Made by a program: the position numbers and the translations under genes
Source: Ochrobactrum vermis
GTDB lineage: Bacteria; Pseudomonadota; Alphaproteobacteria; Rhizobiales; Rhizobiaceae
Direction: 5' to 3'
DNA length: 64,000 nt
Assembly: GCF_002975205.1 (NCBI RefSeq)
Contig: NZ_PCOC01000002.1
Span: 697,001 to 761,000, forward strand
The notes under the pieces: model-generated
What the model saw: the letters and a program-made list of their open reading frames with translations, nothing else
Databases searched by the model: none
What the model was told of the DNA's origin: nothing
Part shown: one piece after another, positions 24,608 through 33,608 of the stretch
Layout: every line of letters begins with the position of its first letter
How positions within the stretch are numbered: the first letter of the stretch is position 1

Positions 24608-27600
24608 TCAGCCCACCGCTTGCAGAGGCAGATAAACGCGATCACCCTTAAAGATCAGGCTTGGGTCGGTAATGTGCCCAAGATTTAAAGCAACGGTTTC
24701 CGACACATCTCTGTTGTTTGTCTTGGCAATAATGACAATGTTGTCGCCAGTGTCCACAACAATGGCCGTATACCCCTGTTGGTCGAGGTCGGGATTGAAG
24801 CGGCCCTGACTGTCCTGGTCGCCCGATGGATGGATGTCGACATAATCTGCGAGTACCCACCCGGTCCTGTCCGTGCCATCTGTCGCGAAACCATCCACCA
24901 AGGCCCATTGATTACCTGCCTTGTCTGTATGGCGTTCACCTGTCTCATCGACCAGCGAACCGGGGTGGAGTGTAGCGAGTTTCTTGCTGTCGACACCCGG
25001 CGCTTCCCTAACGTTAAGTCCGTCCGGCGCGATCACCACCAATTGGGTTTCAGGTTCAGGGTTTTCTTCTGGTTGTTTCTCCGGCTGCTCTATCTCGGGG
25101 GGCTCGCCCGATGGTTCGGTTTTGGTATCGACCGCAGGAATAGAGTTGTCTTCGTCATCTCCAAACAGTTTCGCAAAGGCATTGAAACTGTATATCGCCA
25201 AACCGCCGCCGAACGTGACGCCGAACATCCAACGGTCGGCCGTCGTCAAATCTCCACCCCACCCGGCTTTGCCCATTTTGGGATGCTGTTTTCCCCATAA
25301 CCACCCGGAACCGACACCAAACAACACTCCCGCAGTGGTATTGAGGGGAGCATAATCTCCTTCGGGGATCGAGAGGCCGCTGCCTACGAGATACGATGGC
25401 AGGTGATATTTATCTGTTTTGGTGAATGCGCTTTGTCCGGTACGTGCTTCTCTAAGCGCCTTGGTGCCGAAAGCAACATTGCTGACTGTGAAAAGAGTGT
25501 TTGAGCTAAGGGGCGCTTCGATCGTTGCGGGAATGCCGCCATAGGCCTGGTTGGGCATAAAGCTTAGAGCTGTGATGGCACGTACTGTGCGTCCAAAAGG
25601 ATGGCTTACATCCATCTGTTTGATAGGCAAAGCCAAGAGAACCTGAGTTGCAGCACGTGCGCCGTAACTGCTGGCATGAATCGCGAGCTGAGCATTTGCC
25701 GGAAGAAGCGGCATGACTATGGCAAATGTTCCAGTGCCGACGCCCGTCAACACGAAATCGCCAACACCAGCGGCCCGCATCCTCGCTATTGCCTGTACAG
25801 GACGCGATGCAGGTTTGTAGCCATTGAGCGCTGCTCGGAGATCAGGTTTGATCGCAGCGGTCTGTATTGGTCTGAAGATGGCGTTCTGCGTCGAGGTAAA
25901 TGCTCCAAGTTGCTCCTTGCTCAACCCTGCCATTTGTCCCGGGGTAAATCTGCGCGACTGTCCGGTCGTGAATTCGGGCAATTGTTCGGGTTTGAGGGCG
26001 CCAAGATCTATATGCTTTACCCGCTTTTCCGGAATAGCTCGCAACTGATCGCCAGTCAGAGCCTGCCATTGGTGCTCGTTGAGTGATTTCCAGCCCATTG
26101 GCGACATATTGGTGATTTCATCGCCGGTCAGATTACGCGCAAAGACAAGCTCTTCGAGCATTGATTTGTGTTCTGCGCTCATTTTCTGCTTTGATGTGCC
26201 GGTTATTGCTTCCATCTGGGGAGTGGTCAGTTCCGGGAGTTGTTCAGTTTTTAGCCGTGGAGCAATCAATCCGACGCTGCTTTCGGGCACAGACCGCAAT
26301 TGTGGTCCAGACATCGTGTGTACCTGCCGCGTACTCAACGCACTGAACTGGGCATTGCTCAACCAGCCGAACTGCTGTGGCTCGAGGCCCGAAATGCCAA
26401 GCGAAGGGACGCGCTTCAGTGAAATTGCTCTGATCTGGGGCTCGGTGAGGTTTTTTTGCTGACCCGCCCGATTGAAAGCCTCCCACTGCTTTTGTGTGAG
26501 CCACGGTATCTGTCTGGGTTTCAATGACGAAACATTCAGGCCTGCCATCCGGTTTGTCGGTACGGCCCGGGTTTGGCCCTGTGTCATATATTCCGGCAGG
26601 CCTGCCTGATTGAATGCCTTCCACTGGCCGTTTGTCATGCCCGCCACTTGGCCTTTTGCGGACATCCACGGAACCTGTTTCCCGTCTAGTCCGGCCATAT
26701 CGAGCTGCTTGAACTGCTTCTCCGGAAGCGAGCTGAACTGGGTTTTGGTGAGATATGCCTGTGAGCCTGACTTGTTGAATGTCTTCCATTGCGGACCGGT
26801 GAAAGCTGCGATCTGGCTATTGGTAAGCGACTTGATCTGGTTCTGCGTCAATATTCCAGCATCGATATACCTGACACGAGCTTCCGGGATTCCGCGCATC
26901 TGGTTGCGGGTCAGATAAGGTTGCAAACCGGCCTGCTTGAAGTCGGCCCATTGCTTGGGGGTGAAACCCGCAACTTGATTGGACTTCAACCACGGCACAT
27001 GCCGGGGCTCCAATTGCCCGATGTCGATACTGCGAGGTGCCGTGGCCTGCAGTTGTGTGCGGCTCGGACCGCGGGGCGCGGATGGCTGATGGTTGGACGA
27101 AGCACCACGGATCCATGGCACAACGTAGGCATCTTTGCCGTCCCAGACAATGCTGTGACTTTTGTTGCTATATTGGGGTTCGTCGCCCCGAGGTGTCCAT
27201 CCGCCTTTGGCTGTTACATAGATACTCTCGGGATCGTTTGGAGCTCGACCGAGCACAGTCGCGGTGATTGGTTGCCCGGTTTCGTCGATCAACTGGATCG
27301 TTGTGGGCGCCTTGCCGGATTTGACTCCGGGGGTCTGGTCTGGGGTGCCCGTTGGCCCGGCCCCATCTGGATCGAGAGGCGAGCGATAGGCCGCGTTGGT
27401 AATCGTCGCATCCACTGGCGGCTGTGTTCCGGTTTCTTCGCCGTTGCCGGTCTTGACAGGTCGCATGGCGGCGAAAGATCTGACGCCCATGCCGGTGCCC
27501 ACCACACCTGTTCCCAAACCAGTGATGGCGTTGGTAAATTCCAGCCCTGACATCTTGTCGCCGTTTGTCAGAAGGTCGCTTGCAGTAGCCGCGATCATCG

Positions 27601-30600
27601 GAACGCCGATGGCTGCTGCAGTGCCCTCCAATCCAAGGGCGGCAACATTCATGGCGCGTCCGCTATTGAGATAGGACCGGGCACTGGCCGCATAGGGGGA
27701 GGCCTGAAGATTGAAGGTCCGTCCACCCAGCGTGAAGGTTGAATCCTTCATACGCATTGCGCCGAAATTCGCCTGTAGCGAGCGCCCGAATGACATTTCA
27801 GTGCGCGCCGCCATGCCGAACGTACGCATACTGCTGCCGATGACAGGTAGTGCTGTCATGGCAACGCTAGCTACATTCATCAGTGATTCAGTATCTCCCC
27901 ATTCGCCGCCATGATCCAGATAATCGGCCTGTCTGATGACGGCACGCCCGCCGAGATAAACGCCGCTACCGATTGCGATCGGTGCTGCCACTGGTGCGAG
28001 CGGAGTAAATGACAGGAGGGTTGCGCCGGTGCCCACAAGACCGACGACCGGGTCAATAACCTTGTCCCACGCTGAAACGATACGTGCATCTACAACATCA
28101 AGCGCAATCTGGCCGTCTTCGCCTTCCTTCATTTCCAGATTCTTGGGAATAACCAGCTTGCCGCTGTCATCGAACAGGCGGTTGTTCTCCTGGAAGTCTT
28201 TAACCCCGTCGAACTTCTGACCATTGGCATCAACATATTTCGTATTGCCGGCGCTGTCCTGGACCGCAAACAATGTTGTTTGGCTTGTTTCACCGCTTTC
28301 AGGTACGTAAAAAATCGGTACGGCCTTAACCTTGGGGCTATCGCCGCCAATGTTGTGGATCTCATCGATGATTTTGTCCCGCGCTTCCGCGTCGTCAATT
28401 CCGGCAAGACCTGTAGTTTCACCGATATAGTCGCTCAGTTTTTCGCCAGCGCGCTCTTCAAACTTGTTGTCAAATCCGTTGTCTTGCAGCCCCTGGAACT
28501 GCGGCTGGAAAATACCGCTCAGTGTTTTGTCTTCATCCTTGTCAAGAAGCACACGATCGGCGTCGTCCGTGCCCAACCGCTCAGGCTCCGACAAGAGTAG
28601 TTCCGATCGGTCGACATTGCTTGCAATGTTTTGTTTGACGTCATCCAGCTGATCGCGCTGCTGGTTCAGCATGCCGAGCTGGATTTGCAGGTTGGCAATG
28701 CGTGGATCAACCCAGCGGCCCTCTTTGGGCGCGCCCTGTGTCGGGCTTATCTCGATCCACACCGGTTTGCCGCTGTTCGTAAGGGCGTTGATTTTTTCCA
28801 GGCCCGACAATCCGTCAAGGTTCTCGGCGACTTCAGGAGCGACCTTAACGGTCAATCCATTGCCAAGATCCACTTCTACCGGCGGCTGTCCATCTGACAG
28901 CAGCCCGGCAGGCGGTTCTGCCGTGCCGGGACCATACTGACCGATCGCTTCCTGCACCTTGGCTTCCATGCCCTCTATCTGCTTGTCAATTTCGCCGATG
29001 TTCACATCTACACGCTTGTCGAGCAGAGTATTGACGTTGATCTTTGCCTGCTCATAACCGGCCAGTGGGCCGGGATTGGCAACGCACTGATCGCCGTTTG
29101 AGGTGGGAATGGAATTCGCCTGAAGGTCTCGCCATTGCTGGGCAAGCGGGCCGTTCCGGGCTTCATCACTTGCATTTTTGTCGTCGGGATCGGCGGTGAT
29201 GTCGATCTTGAGAGTCTTGTCCTCGTATTTGATTTCCAGGACAAACTGTCCATCGGCGTTCTGGATGACTTCGGCACTTTTGAACTTGCCGCTGAATTTT
29301 CCACCGGCATCCGTAAACCCGTCTGGATCAAACTGGTGCGGTGCACGCTCCCTTTGCTGTGCTATTGTCTGATTTTCCAGAACTTCGTAATCGGCTTTCC
29401 CGCTCTTTTGCGAATAGTAGGTGGAATAGGCCTCGCTGAGTTGCAGGGCGCCATCAGTCTGGGTCTTGAAGAGTGCAACTTGCGGTTCGACCCAGCGCCA
29501 TTCCGTCCTCACGCTGCCATCGGGCTGTGTGACGTTGACCTGGACGGCTATCGATGTCGCACTTGCAAGTGCATCGATCCCGCCACCGGCGGCGTTGTAG
29601 GCATCCGCGATATCCGGTGCTACCTTGATGGTCTGATCACCGATGGTGATTTCCACCGGCTCTTGGTTTTTTTCCAGCATGCCGGGTGGTGGAGTGTCCG
29701 ACCCGGTTGTAAGAGCCATCATGTCGGCAAGCGCCTGATCACCTGCCTTGTTCTTGACGTCGGCCTGTGCCACGAGGTCGTTGATCTCCGCCCACGCAGC
29801 TTCGCCTTTTTCAACTTCATCCTGGAAGTTGTAATTGCTGTCGGCTGCGACGGCGACCGTATCATTACGGCCGGGATAGTATCCCATGTTGACACGATTA
29901 TTGATCGCCTGGTCGAGAAGCGTCTTGCCTTCCTTGTAGGCGTTATATGCCTCGCCGGCTTTGGTATGGGCATCATGGGCGTCGGTTTGCAGTTGTTTGG
30001 CGTCTTCCAGCGTGCCTTCCGGCTTGACCGCATTCCACTGTAGCCCCAGCGGCTCAAATTTCTCGTTTATGCCAGCCTGGGCTGCTTCGACAGCCTGCTC
30101 GTAGTCGGGATCGAGCAGGTATCGGTTAAGATCGGCATAGTCGCTGCCGATCTGTGCCTTGGTCTCGGTTACTTGAGAAAGGGCAATGCTTTCATCCTGA
30201 AACGCGGCAGCGACATCGGGATGCATCCAGACCCACTGGCCGTTGACGGGGTACGCGATCCATTTTTCGCCTGGCGGGATGCCATATTTGGGCGGATCTC
30301 CAACCGGATCGAGTACGCCATCTCTTTCCGTCGGCGTCGCCGCAATGCCAGGAAGTTTGGGTCCATCAGGATCAGCCGGATTGACGATGCCATGTTCATC
30401 AATCGCATCGTTCTTTGATTGCGTAGCGTCGGTTGCGGCCTTTTCCTGCGCCTCCAGAAACTTGTCCGCGAGCTGGCTTTCGGCGAAGGCCTTGGTAACT
30501 TCCCCTTCCTTCTTTTCAGCGGGATCCGTGCTGTTGGGGTTTGCCTCGATCAAAGACTGCGCCAGTGCAGCCTCCGCACTGCCCTTTTCGAGTGTTATCG

Positions 30601-31777
30601 TGTCACCGGTCTCGTTATCCTTCAGCGTGACGGTACCATCGGTGCCCGTGGTCATGGTGTAACCGTTTGCAGTCACCGTAGTTGTCGTTGTCTCTTTACC
30701 GTCTGCGCCTGGCTGGGTAACCGTTTCTGTTATTCGGCCGTTTTCATCGGTCTTGGTCGTCCTGATTTCACCCGTCTGTGAATTGGTAACAGTTTTGTTC
30801 GTTGCGCCGGTCGCACCGTCCTTGGTTTCAACCGTCGTCACCGTATAGGACGGAGCAACCGGTCCCTGCACGCCTTCGGGAAGGCTGTTGTCGTGAACCT
30901 CCTGGGTGTAGGTTGTTTCATCGCCGGTTTTGCTGTCCGTCAGAGTTATTGAAGTGGTAGTGCCGCTGGTAGTCTCCTTTATGTCGACACCGGCAGCCAG
31001 CAACTCGGCGCGGACCTGATCGGCAGACAATCCACGTTCCTGCGCGATCTCCTCGACCGTTTTTCCATTCTCGATGGCATTTTTTGTATCGGAGACGTTC
31101 TGGTCAGCCGTCTTTACAGTGCCCTTGTCGCCGGGCAGACCCGGAGCCGATTGCTTCGGATCCAGCTCAACCCTTTCTCCGTCCGGACCAGTCACGAAGG
31201 TTTGCGTCGTGCCATCAGGATTGACGGTCGTTTCAACTTTCGTCCCGTTTTCATAACTGGTCTCGGTATGCGTCTCACCACTGCCGAGATCGTCCGTTTC
31301 CGTGGTTGTCGTGACACCGGTCTCGGAGTCGTAGCTGATTTCCTGCTTTTTCTCGCTTTCCGTACGAATTGGCGACGTATCTGCGTCGCCATCGGGCGTG
31401 GTCGTCACCGTGTAATGCGTGCCGTGCTGATAATCGATATTCTCGGTAACGGCACGACCCTGACTGTCGGTAATTGTTGTAACGCGAGTGTCACCATTCT
31501 GGCCTTCGGTGACAACAATCTCCGGGGCTTTTTCTCCGCCAAGTGCAGTCATGACAGCTTCTCGTGTCATGCCTCGTTCCTGTGCGATGGTATCGATGCT
31601 CTTGCCCTTGCCGAGATCGGCATGGATTTCGTTTGCAATCTCCGTGGGTGTTTTCTCGGTCTGCGTGGTAGAGACCGGCTTCACATCCGGCTGCTTTTTC
31701 GCTGGCGGAGGTGGCGGGGGAGGTGGAGGCGGCGGGGGTGGCGGCGGAAACTTCCGAATAATATCAAATATTCGCAT
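24608..31777 (-). CDS. Giant multidomain protein (2389 aa), candidate T3SS-secreted effector
   Basis: The protein starts MRIFDIIRK and then FPPPP with 15 prolines (residues 11-25). Further parts: two copies of a helix-turn-helix-like unit (about 55-80 and 232-262, IAQERG followed by hydrophobic positions); a long Thr/Asp/Gly-rich region; two copies of a module with PVEI/V...VKVAP and W-R-WVEP/DP (about 700 and 960); a hydrophobic Ala/Gly-rich block (about 1230-1440) resembling DUF4781/LWXIA-type proteins; about seven repeats of roughly 45 residues (about 1590-1970, LxxxQ, QWxxF, GLxxYLTxxQ, IPExRV); a second hydrophobic block; an SH3-like domain (about 2240-2310); and a LysM-like end. It lies 286 bases downstream of sctU on the same strand. 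Secretion by the T3SS is inferred from position, not shown. Confidence 0.8.
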   Translation of the reverse strand: MRIFDIIRKFPPPPPPPPPPPPPPPAKKQPDVKPVSTTQTEKTPTEIANEIHADLGKGKSIDTIAQERGMTREAVMTALGGEKAPEIVVTEGQNGDTRVTTITDSQGRAVTENIDYQHGTHYTVTTTPDGDADTSPIRTESEKKQEISYDSETGVTTTTETDDLGSGETHTETSYENGTKVETTVNPDGTTQTFVTGPDGERVELDPKQSAPGLPGDKGTVKTADQNVSDTKNAIENGKTVEEIAQERGLSADQVRAELLAAGVDIKETTSGTTTSITLTDSKTGDETTYTQEVHDNSLPEGVQGPVAPSYTVTTVETKDGATGATNKTVTNSQTGEIRTTKTDENGRITETVTQPGADGKETTTTTVTANGYTMTTGTDGTVTLKDNETGDTITLEKGSAEAALAQSLIEANPNSTDPAEKKEGEVTKAFAESQLADKFLEAQEKAATDATQSKNDAIDEHGIVNPADPDGPKLPGIAATPTERDGVLDPVGDPPKYGIPPGEKWIAYPVNGQWVWMHPDVAAAFQDESIALSQVTETKAQIGSDYADLNRYLLDPDYEQAVEAAQAGINEKFEPLGLQWNAVKPEGTLEDAKQLQTDAHDAHTKAGEAYNAYKEGKTLLDQAINNRVNMGYYPGRNDTVAVAADSNYNFQDEVEKGEAAWAEINDLVAQADVKNKAGDQALADMMALTTGSDTPPPGMLEKNQEPVEITIGDQTIKVAPDIADAYNAAGGGIDALASATSIAVQVNVTQPDGSVRTEWRWVEPQVALFKTQTDGALQLSEAYSTYYSQKSGKADYEVLENQTIAQQRERAPHQFDPDGFTDAGGKFSGKFKSAEVIQNADGQFVLEIKYEDKTLKIDITADPDDKNASDEARNGPLAQQWRDLQANSIPTSNGDQCVANPGPLAGYEQAKINVNTLLDKRVDVNIGEIDKQIEGMEAKVQEAIGQYGPGTAEPPAGLLSDGQPPVEVDLGNGLTVKVAPEVAENLDGLSGLEKINALTNSGKPVWIEISPTQGAPKEGRWVDPRIANLQIQLGMLNQQRDQLDDVKQNIASNVDRSELLLSEPERLGTDDADRVLLDKDEDKTLSGIFQPQFQGLQDNGFDNKFEERAGEKLSDYIGETTGLAGIDDAEARDKIIDEIHNIGGDSPKVKAVPIFYVPESGETSQTTLFAVQDSAGNTKYVDANGQKFDGVKDFQENNRLFDDSGKLVIPKNLEMKEGEDGQIALDVVDARIVSAWDKVIDPVVGLVGTGATLLSFTPLAPVAAPIAIGSGVYLGGRAVIRQADYLDHGGEWGDTESLMNVASVAMTALPVIGSSMRTFGMAARTEMSFGRSLQANFGAMRMKDSTFTLGGRTFNLQASPYAASARSYLNSGRAMNVAALGLEGTAAAIGVPMIAATASDLLTNGDKMSGLEFTNAITGLGTGVVGTGMGVRSFAAMRPVKTGNGEETGTQPPVDATITNAAYRSPLDPDGAGPTGTPDQTPGVKSGKAPTTIQLIDETGQPITATVLGRAPNDPESIYVTAKGGWTPRGDEPQYSNKSHSIVWDGKDAYVVPWIRGASSNHQPSAPRGPSRTQLQATAPRSIDIGQLEPRHVPWLKSNQVAGFTPKQWADFKQAGLQPYLTRNQMRGIPEARVRYIDAGILTQNQIKSLTNSQIAAFTGPQWKTFNKSGSQAYLTKTQFSSLPEKQFKQLDMAGLDGKQVPWMSAKGQVAGMTNGQWKAFNQAGLPEYMTQGQTRAVPTNRMAGLNVSSLKPRQIPWLTQKQWEAFNRAGQQKNLTEPQIRAISLKRVPSLGISGLEPQQFGWLSNAQFSALSTRQVHTMSGPQLRSVPESSVGLIAPRLKTEQLPELTTPQMEAITGTSKQKMSAEHKSMLEELVFARNLTGDEITNMSPMGWKSLNEHQWQALTGDQLRAIPEKRVKHIDLGALKPEQLPEFTTGQSRRFTPGQMAGLSKEQLGAFTSTQNAIFRPIQTAAIKPDLRAALNGYKPASRPVQAIARMRAAGVGDFVLTGVGTGTFAIVMPLLPANAQLAIHASSYGARAATQVLLALPIKQMDVSHPFGRTVRAITALSFMPNQAYGGIPATIEAPLSSNTLFTVSNVAFGTKALREARTGQSAFTKTDKYHLPSYLVGSGLSIPEGDYAPLNTTAGVLFGVGSGWLWGKQHPKMGKAGWGGDLTTADRWMFGVTFGGGLAIYSFNAFAKLFGDDEDNSIPAVDTKTEPSGEPPEIEQPEKQPEENPEPETQLVVIAPDGLNVREAPGVDSKKLATLHPGSLVDETGERHTDKAGNQWALVDGFATDGTDRTGWVLADYVDIHPSGDQDSQGRFNPDLDQQGYTAIVVDTGDNIVIIAKTNNRDVSETVALNLGHITDPSLIFKGDRVYLPLQAVG

Positions 31778-32063
31778 CCAACGTCTCCCAAACTGTAGAT
31801 TTCAGGCCGTTCGCGCATAGCTTCCAATACCTCCGACCGGGTCGGTCTGGATTGGGCAGGGCGCAAAAGCCTCCAACATCCGCATGCTTCTGGAAATATG
31901 GTAAGACGGTGTGGCCAGTCAGCAAAATCCACTTGGATTACGAGAACAACATTTTGATTTTAAAGAGAATATCTCTTCAGTGTCTTTGCTCGTGGCAGTT
32001 CAAGTAACGAGAGCGGAATGATTTTGGTGCAAACGGGTGCCAGCAACGAAACGGTTTTGTCGA

Positions 32064-33113
32064 CTAAACATGATTGAGCGCAACGAGATGAGGCACAACC
32101 AAAGGAAAGAAATCGCTGTGCACATACTGGCCGAGTGTTGAACGATCGAACATGGCCTCGACCAGGCCGATATCTTCGATTACCGGTATCTGCATCCGTC
32201 GCGCAGCTTCCTCCAGTCGCAGGGCGTCCTCATCCGTAGCTTTCCCGGCTATCATCGGCATCGGGGTTTCGTCCTTGACAAAGCGAATGGCGATTGCCCG
32301 CGTGTTGCCTGAGAAGATAAGTGTCGGACCGGCTTTTGCACTTTGATATGGAGTGGAAACTGCTTCCTGTCGTAAACGGTTGAATTCACGTCGAATATAC
32401 GGATCACCCTCGATATCGCGATGCTCGCGCTTGTATTCGCTACGCGTCATTTTCATATCACGACCGAAAAGCCACCGCTGGACGGGAATATCTGCCAGCC
32501 CCAGAAGGACAAAGCTCAGCGCTCCAGTTACTGCAAAGGCAACCAGTGCACCGAAGGCCACCGGAGCAAGGCAGCCGGGCGCGCAGACAGGCGCTTGAAA
32601 GATGGGTGATAGCCAACTGGCGCCAATGGCAATGAAAATGGATGAGAGCAGTGCGACCTTGGTTATTCCCTTGATGAACTCAATGAGATTGCGCAAGGAT
32701 GCCAGACGTTTGAATCCTGTGACCGGGCTAAGCTGACTGAACTGAGGCTTCACGGGCTCGAAGGAGAAAATCAATCCCTTCATCATAATGATGGCTGTGG
32801 GAATGAGAGACAAAAGCATTATCGCCAGGGCTGATCCCATCATGGTCAGGAACAGCCAGAACACCATCATCATTGCCTGTCGGGCCAGCAACTCGAACGG
32901 TTGGCTGCCCGCCAATGCAACGATCTCGATCAACTCCATAAAACGTGCATAGAACCAACCACGAAAGAAATAAAAAAGCCCCAGTACCGCGATAAAAGAT
33001 ACGGCACTCAACAAATCGCGACTGCTGGCTACCTGGCCCCGCTTGCGCGCATCCTTGAGTTTTTTGGCTGACGCAGGAAAACGTTTTTCTTCAGTATCTT
33101 TGTCGGCCATCAC
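32064..33113 (-). CDS. sctU: T3SS export switch protein SctU (YscU/FlhB family), NPTH motif lost
   Basis: This 349-aa protein begins EEKRFPASAKKLKDARKRGQVASSRDL, the classic FlhB/YscU N-terminus, followed by four membrane segments. The cytoplasmic domain has REFNRLRQEA before the switch region and ends with the conserved VEAMFDRSTLGQYV. Where the family has NPTH followed by IAIA, this protein has SGNT followed by RAIAIRF. Both the Asn and the Pro of the autocleavage site are therefore missing. The domain otherwise looks intact. It is the last apparatus gene of the sctD-to-sctU half of the cluster. Confidence 0.92.
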   Translation of the reverse strand: MMADKDTEEKRFPASAKKLKDARKRGQVASSRDLLSAVSFIAVLGLFYFFRGWFYARFMELIEIVALAGSQPFELLARQAMMMVFWLFLTMMGSALAIMLLSLIPTAIIMMKGLIFSFEPVKPQFSQLSPVTGFKRLASLRNLIEFIKGITKVALLSSIFIAIGASWLSPIFQAPVCAPGCLAPVAFGALVAFAVTGALSFVLLGLADIPVQRWLFGRDMKMTRSEYKREHRDIEGDPYIRREFNRLRQEAVSTPYQSAKAGPTLIFSGNTRAIAIRFVKDETPMPMIAGKATDEDALRLEEAARRMQIPVIEDIGLVEAMFDRSTLGQYVHSDFFPLVVPHLVALNHV

Positions 33114-33165
33114 TCAATCGCTTCTGTCCGGATGTTCACTGGAAGCGGAGCACAAATGTGCTGTG

Positions 33166-33597
33166 CTATGGCGTTTGCGGTTCTCTATCTTGAGGTTGTT
33201 CGGGGGCTTCCTCGGTTCCGTAGATATATCGGCGCGCGGCTCGAACCGATGGTGCAGAAGGCGGCGGTCCCATCCGCCGTCCTTCGAGCAGGTCTTTCTC
33301 GCTTTCCACCATGCGCTGAAGATTAAAGGCATTTGCGCAGCCTGGCGGTAGATGCGGCCCGACCTGCGAGACTTTCATGTACCGGGTTCCCGCCGATGTT
33401 GGTTCCTGGTCGGCAGGCGCTGTCAGGCAAGCATTGGGGACCAGAACTGAACCTTGAACGCCCTTGGCACCGTCGCTTTGACCGGTGGGAACATAGCTAT
33501 AATCATTTGAGTGATCCGGTTCTGGCGCAGGTGTTGCACATGCTGAAAGAAGGATAATCGGAAGGATCCTGCCAAGACCGGTTATGTGAAAAGTCAT
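33166..33597 (-). CDS. CpaD-like (Tad pilus) outer-membrane lipoprotein in T3SS cluster
   Basis: The ATG at 33597 follows GAGGAG and gives 143 aa; a GTG at 33612 overlapping the secretin stop is less likely. A signal peptide with lipobox LLSAC marks a lipoprotein. The later part, LPPGCANAFNLQRMVESEKDLL, resembles the conserved GCAxxxNLxxMVxxPxDL block of CpaD-type Tad pilus lipoproteins. It follows the CpaC-like secretin by 11 bases, as cpaD-like genes follow cpaC in Tad loci. A role in secretin assembly or stability is inferred. Confidence 0.7.
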   Translation of the reverse strand: MTFHITGLGRILPIILLSACATPAPEPDHSNDYSYVPTGQSDGAKGVQGSVLVPNACLTAPADQEPTSAGTRYMKVSQVGPHLPPGCANAFNLQRMVESEKDLLEGRRMGPPPSAPSVRAARRYIYGTEEAPEQPQDREPQTP

Positions 33598-33608
33598 CGG
33601 CGTTCTCC

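Noticed and set aside
26789..27550. 253-codon plus-strand frame inside the giant gene
   Set aside because: It is antisense to the repeat region of the 2389-residue protein, where the sense frame shows clear periodic repeats.
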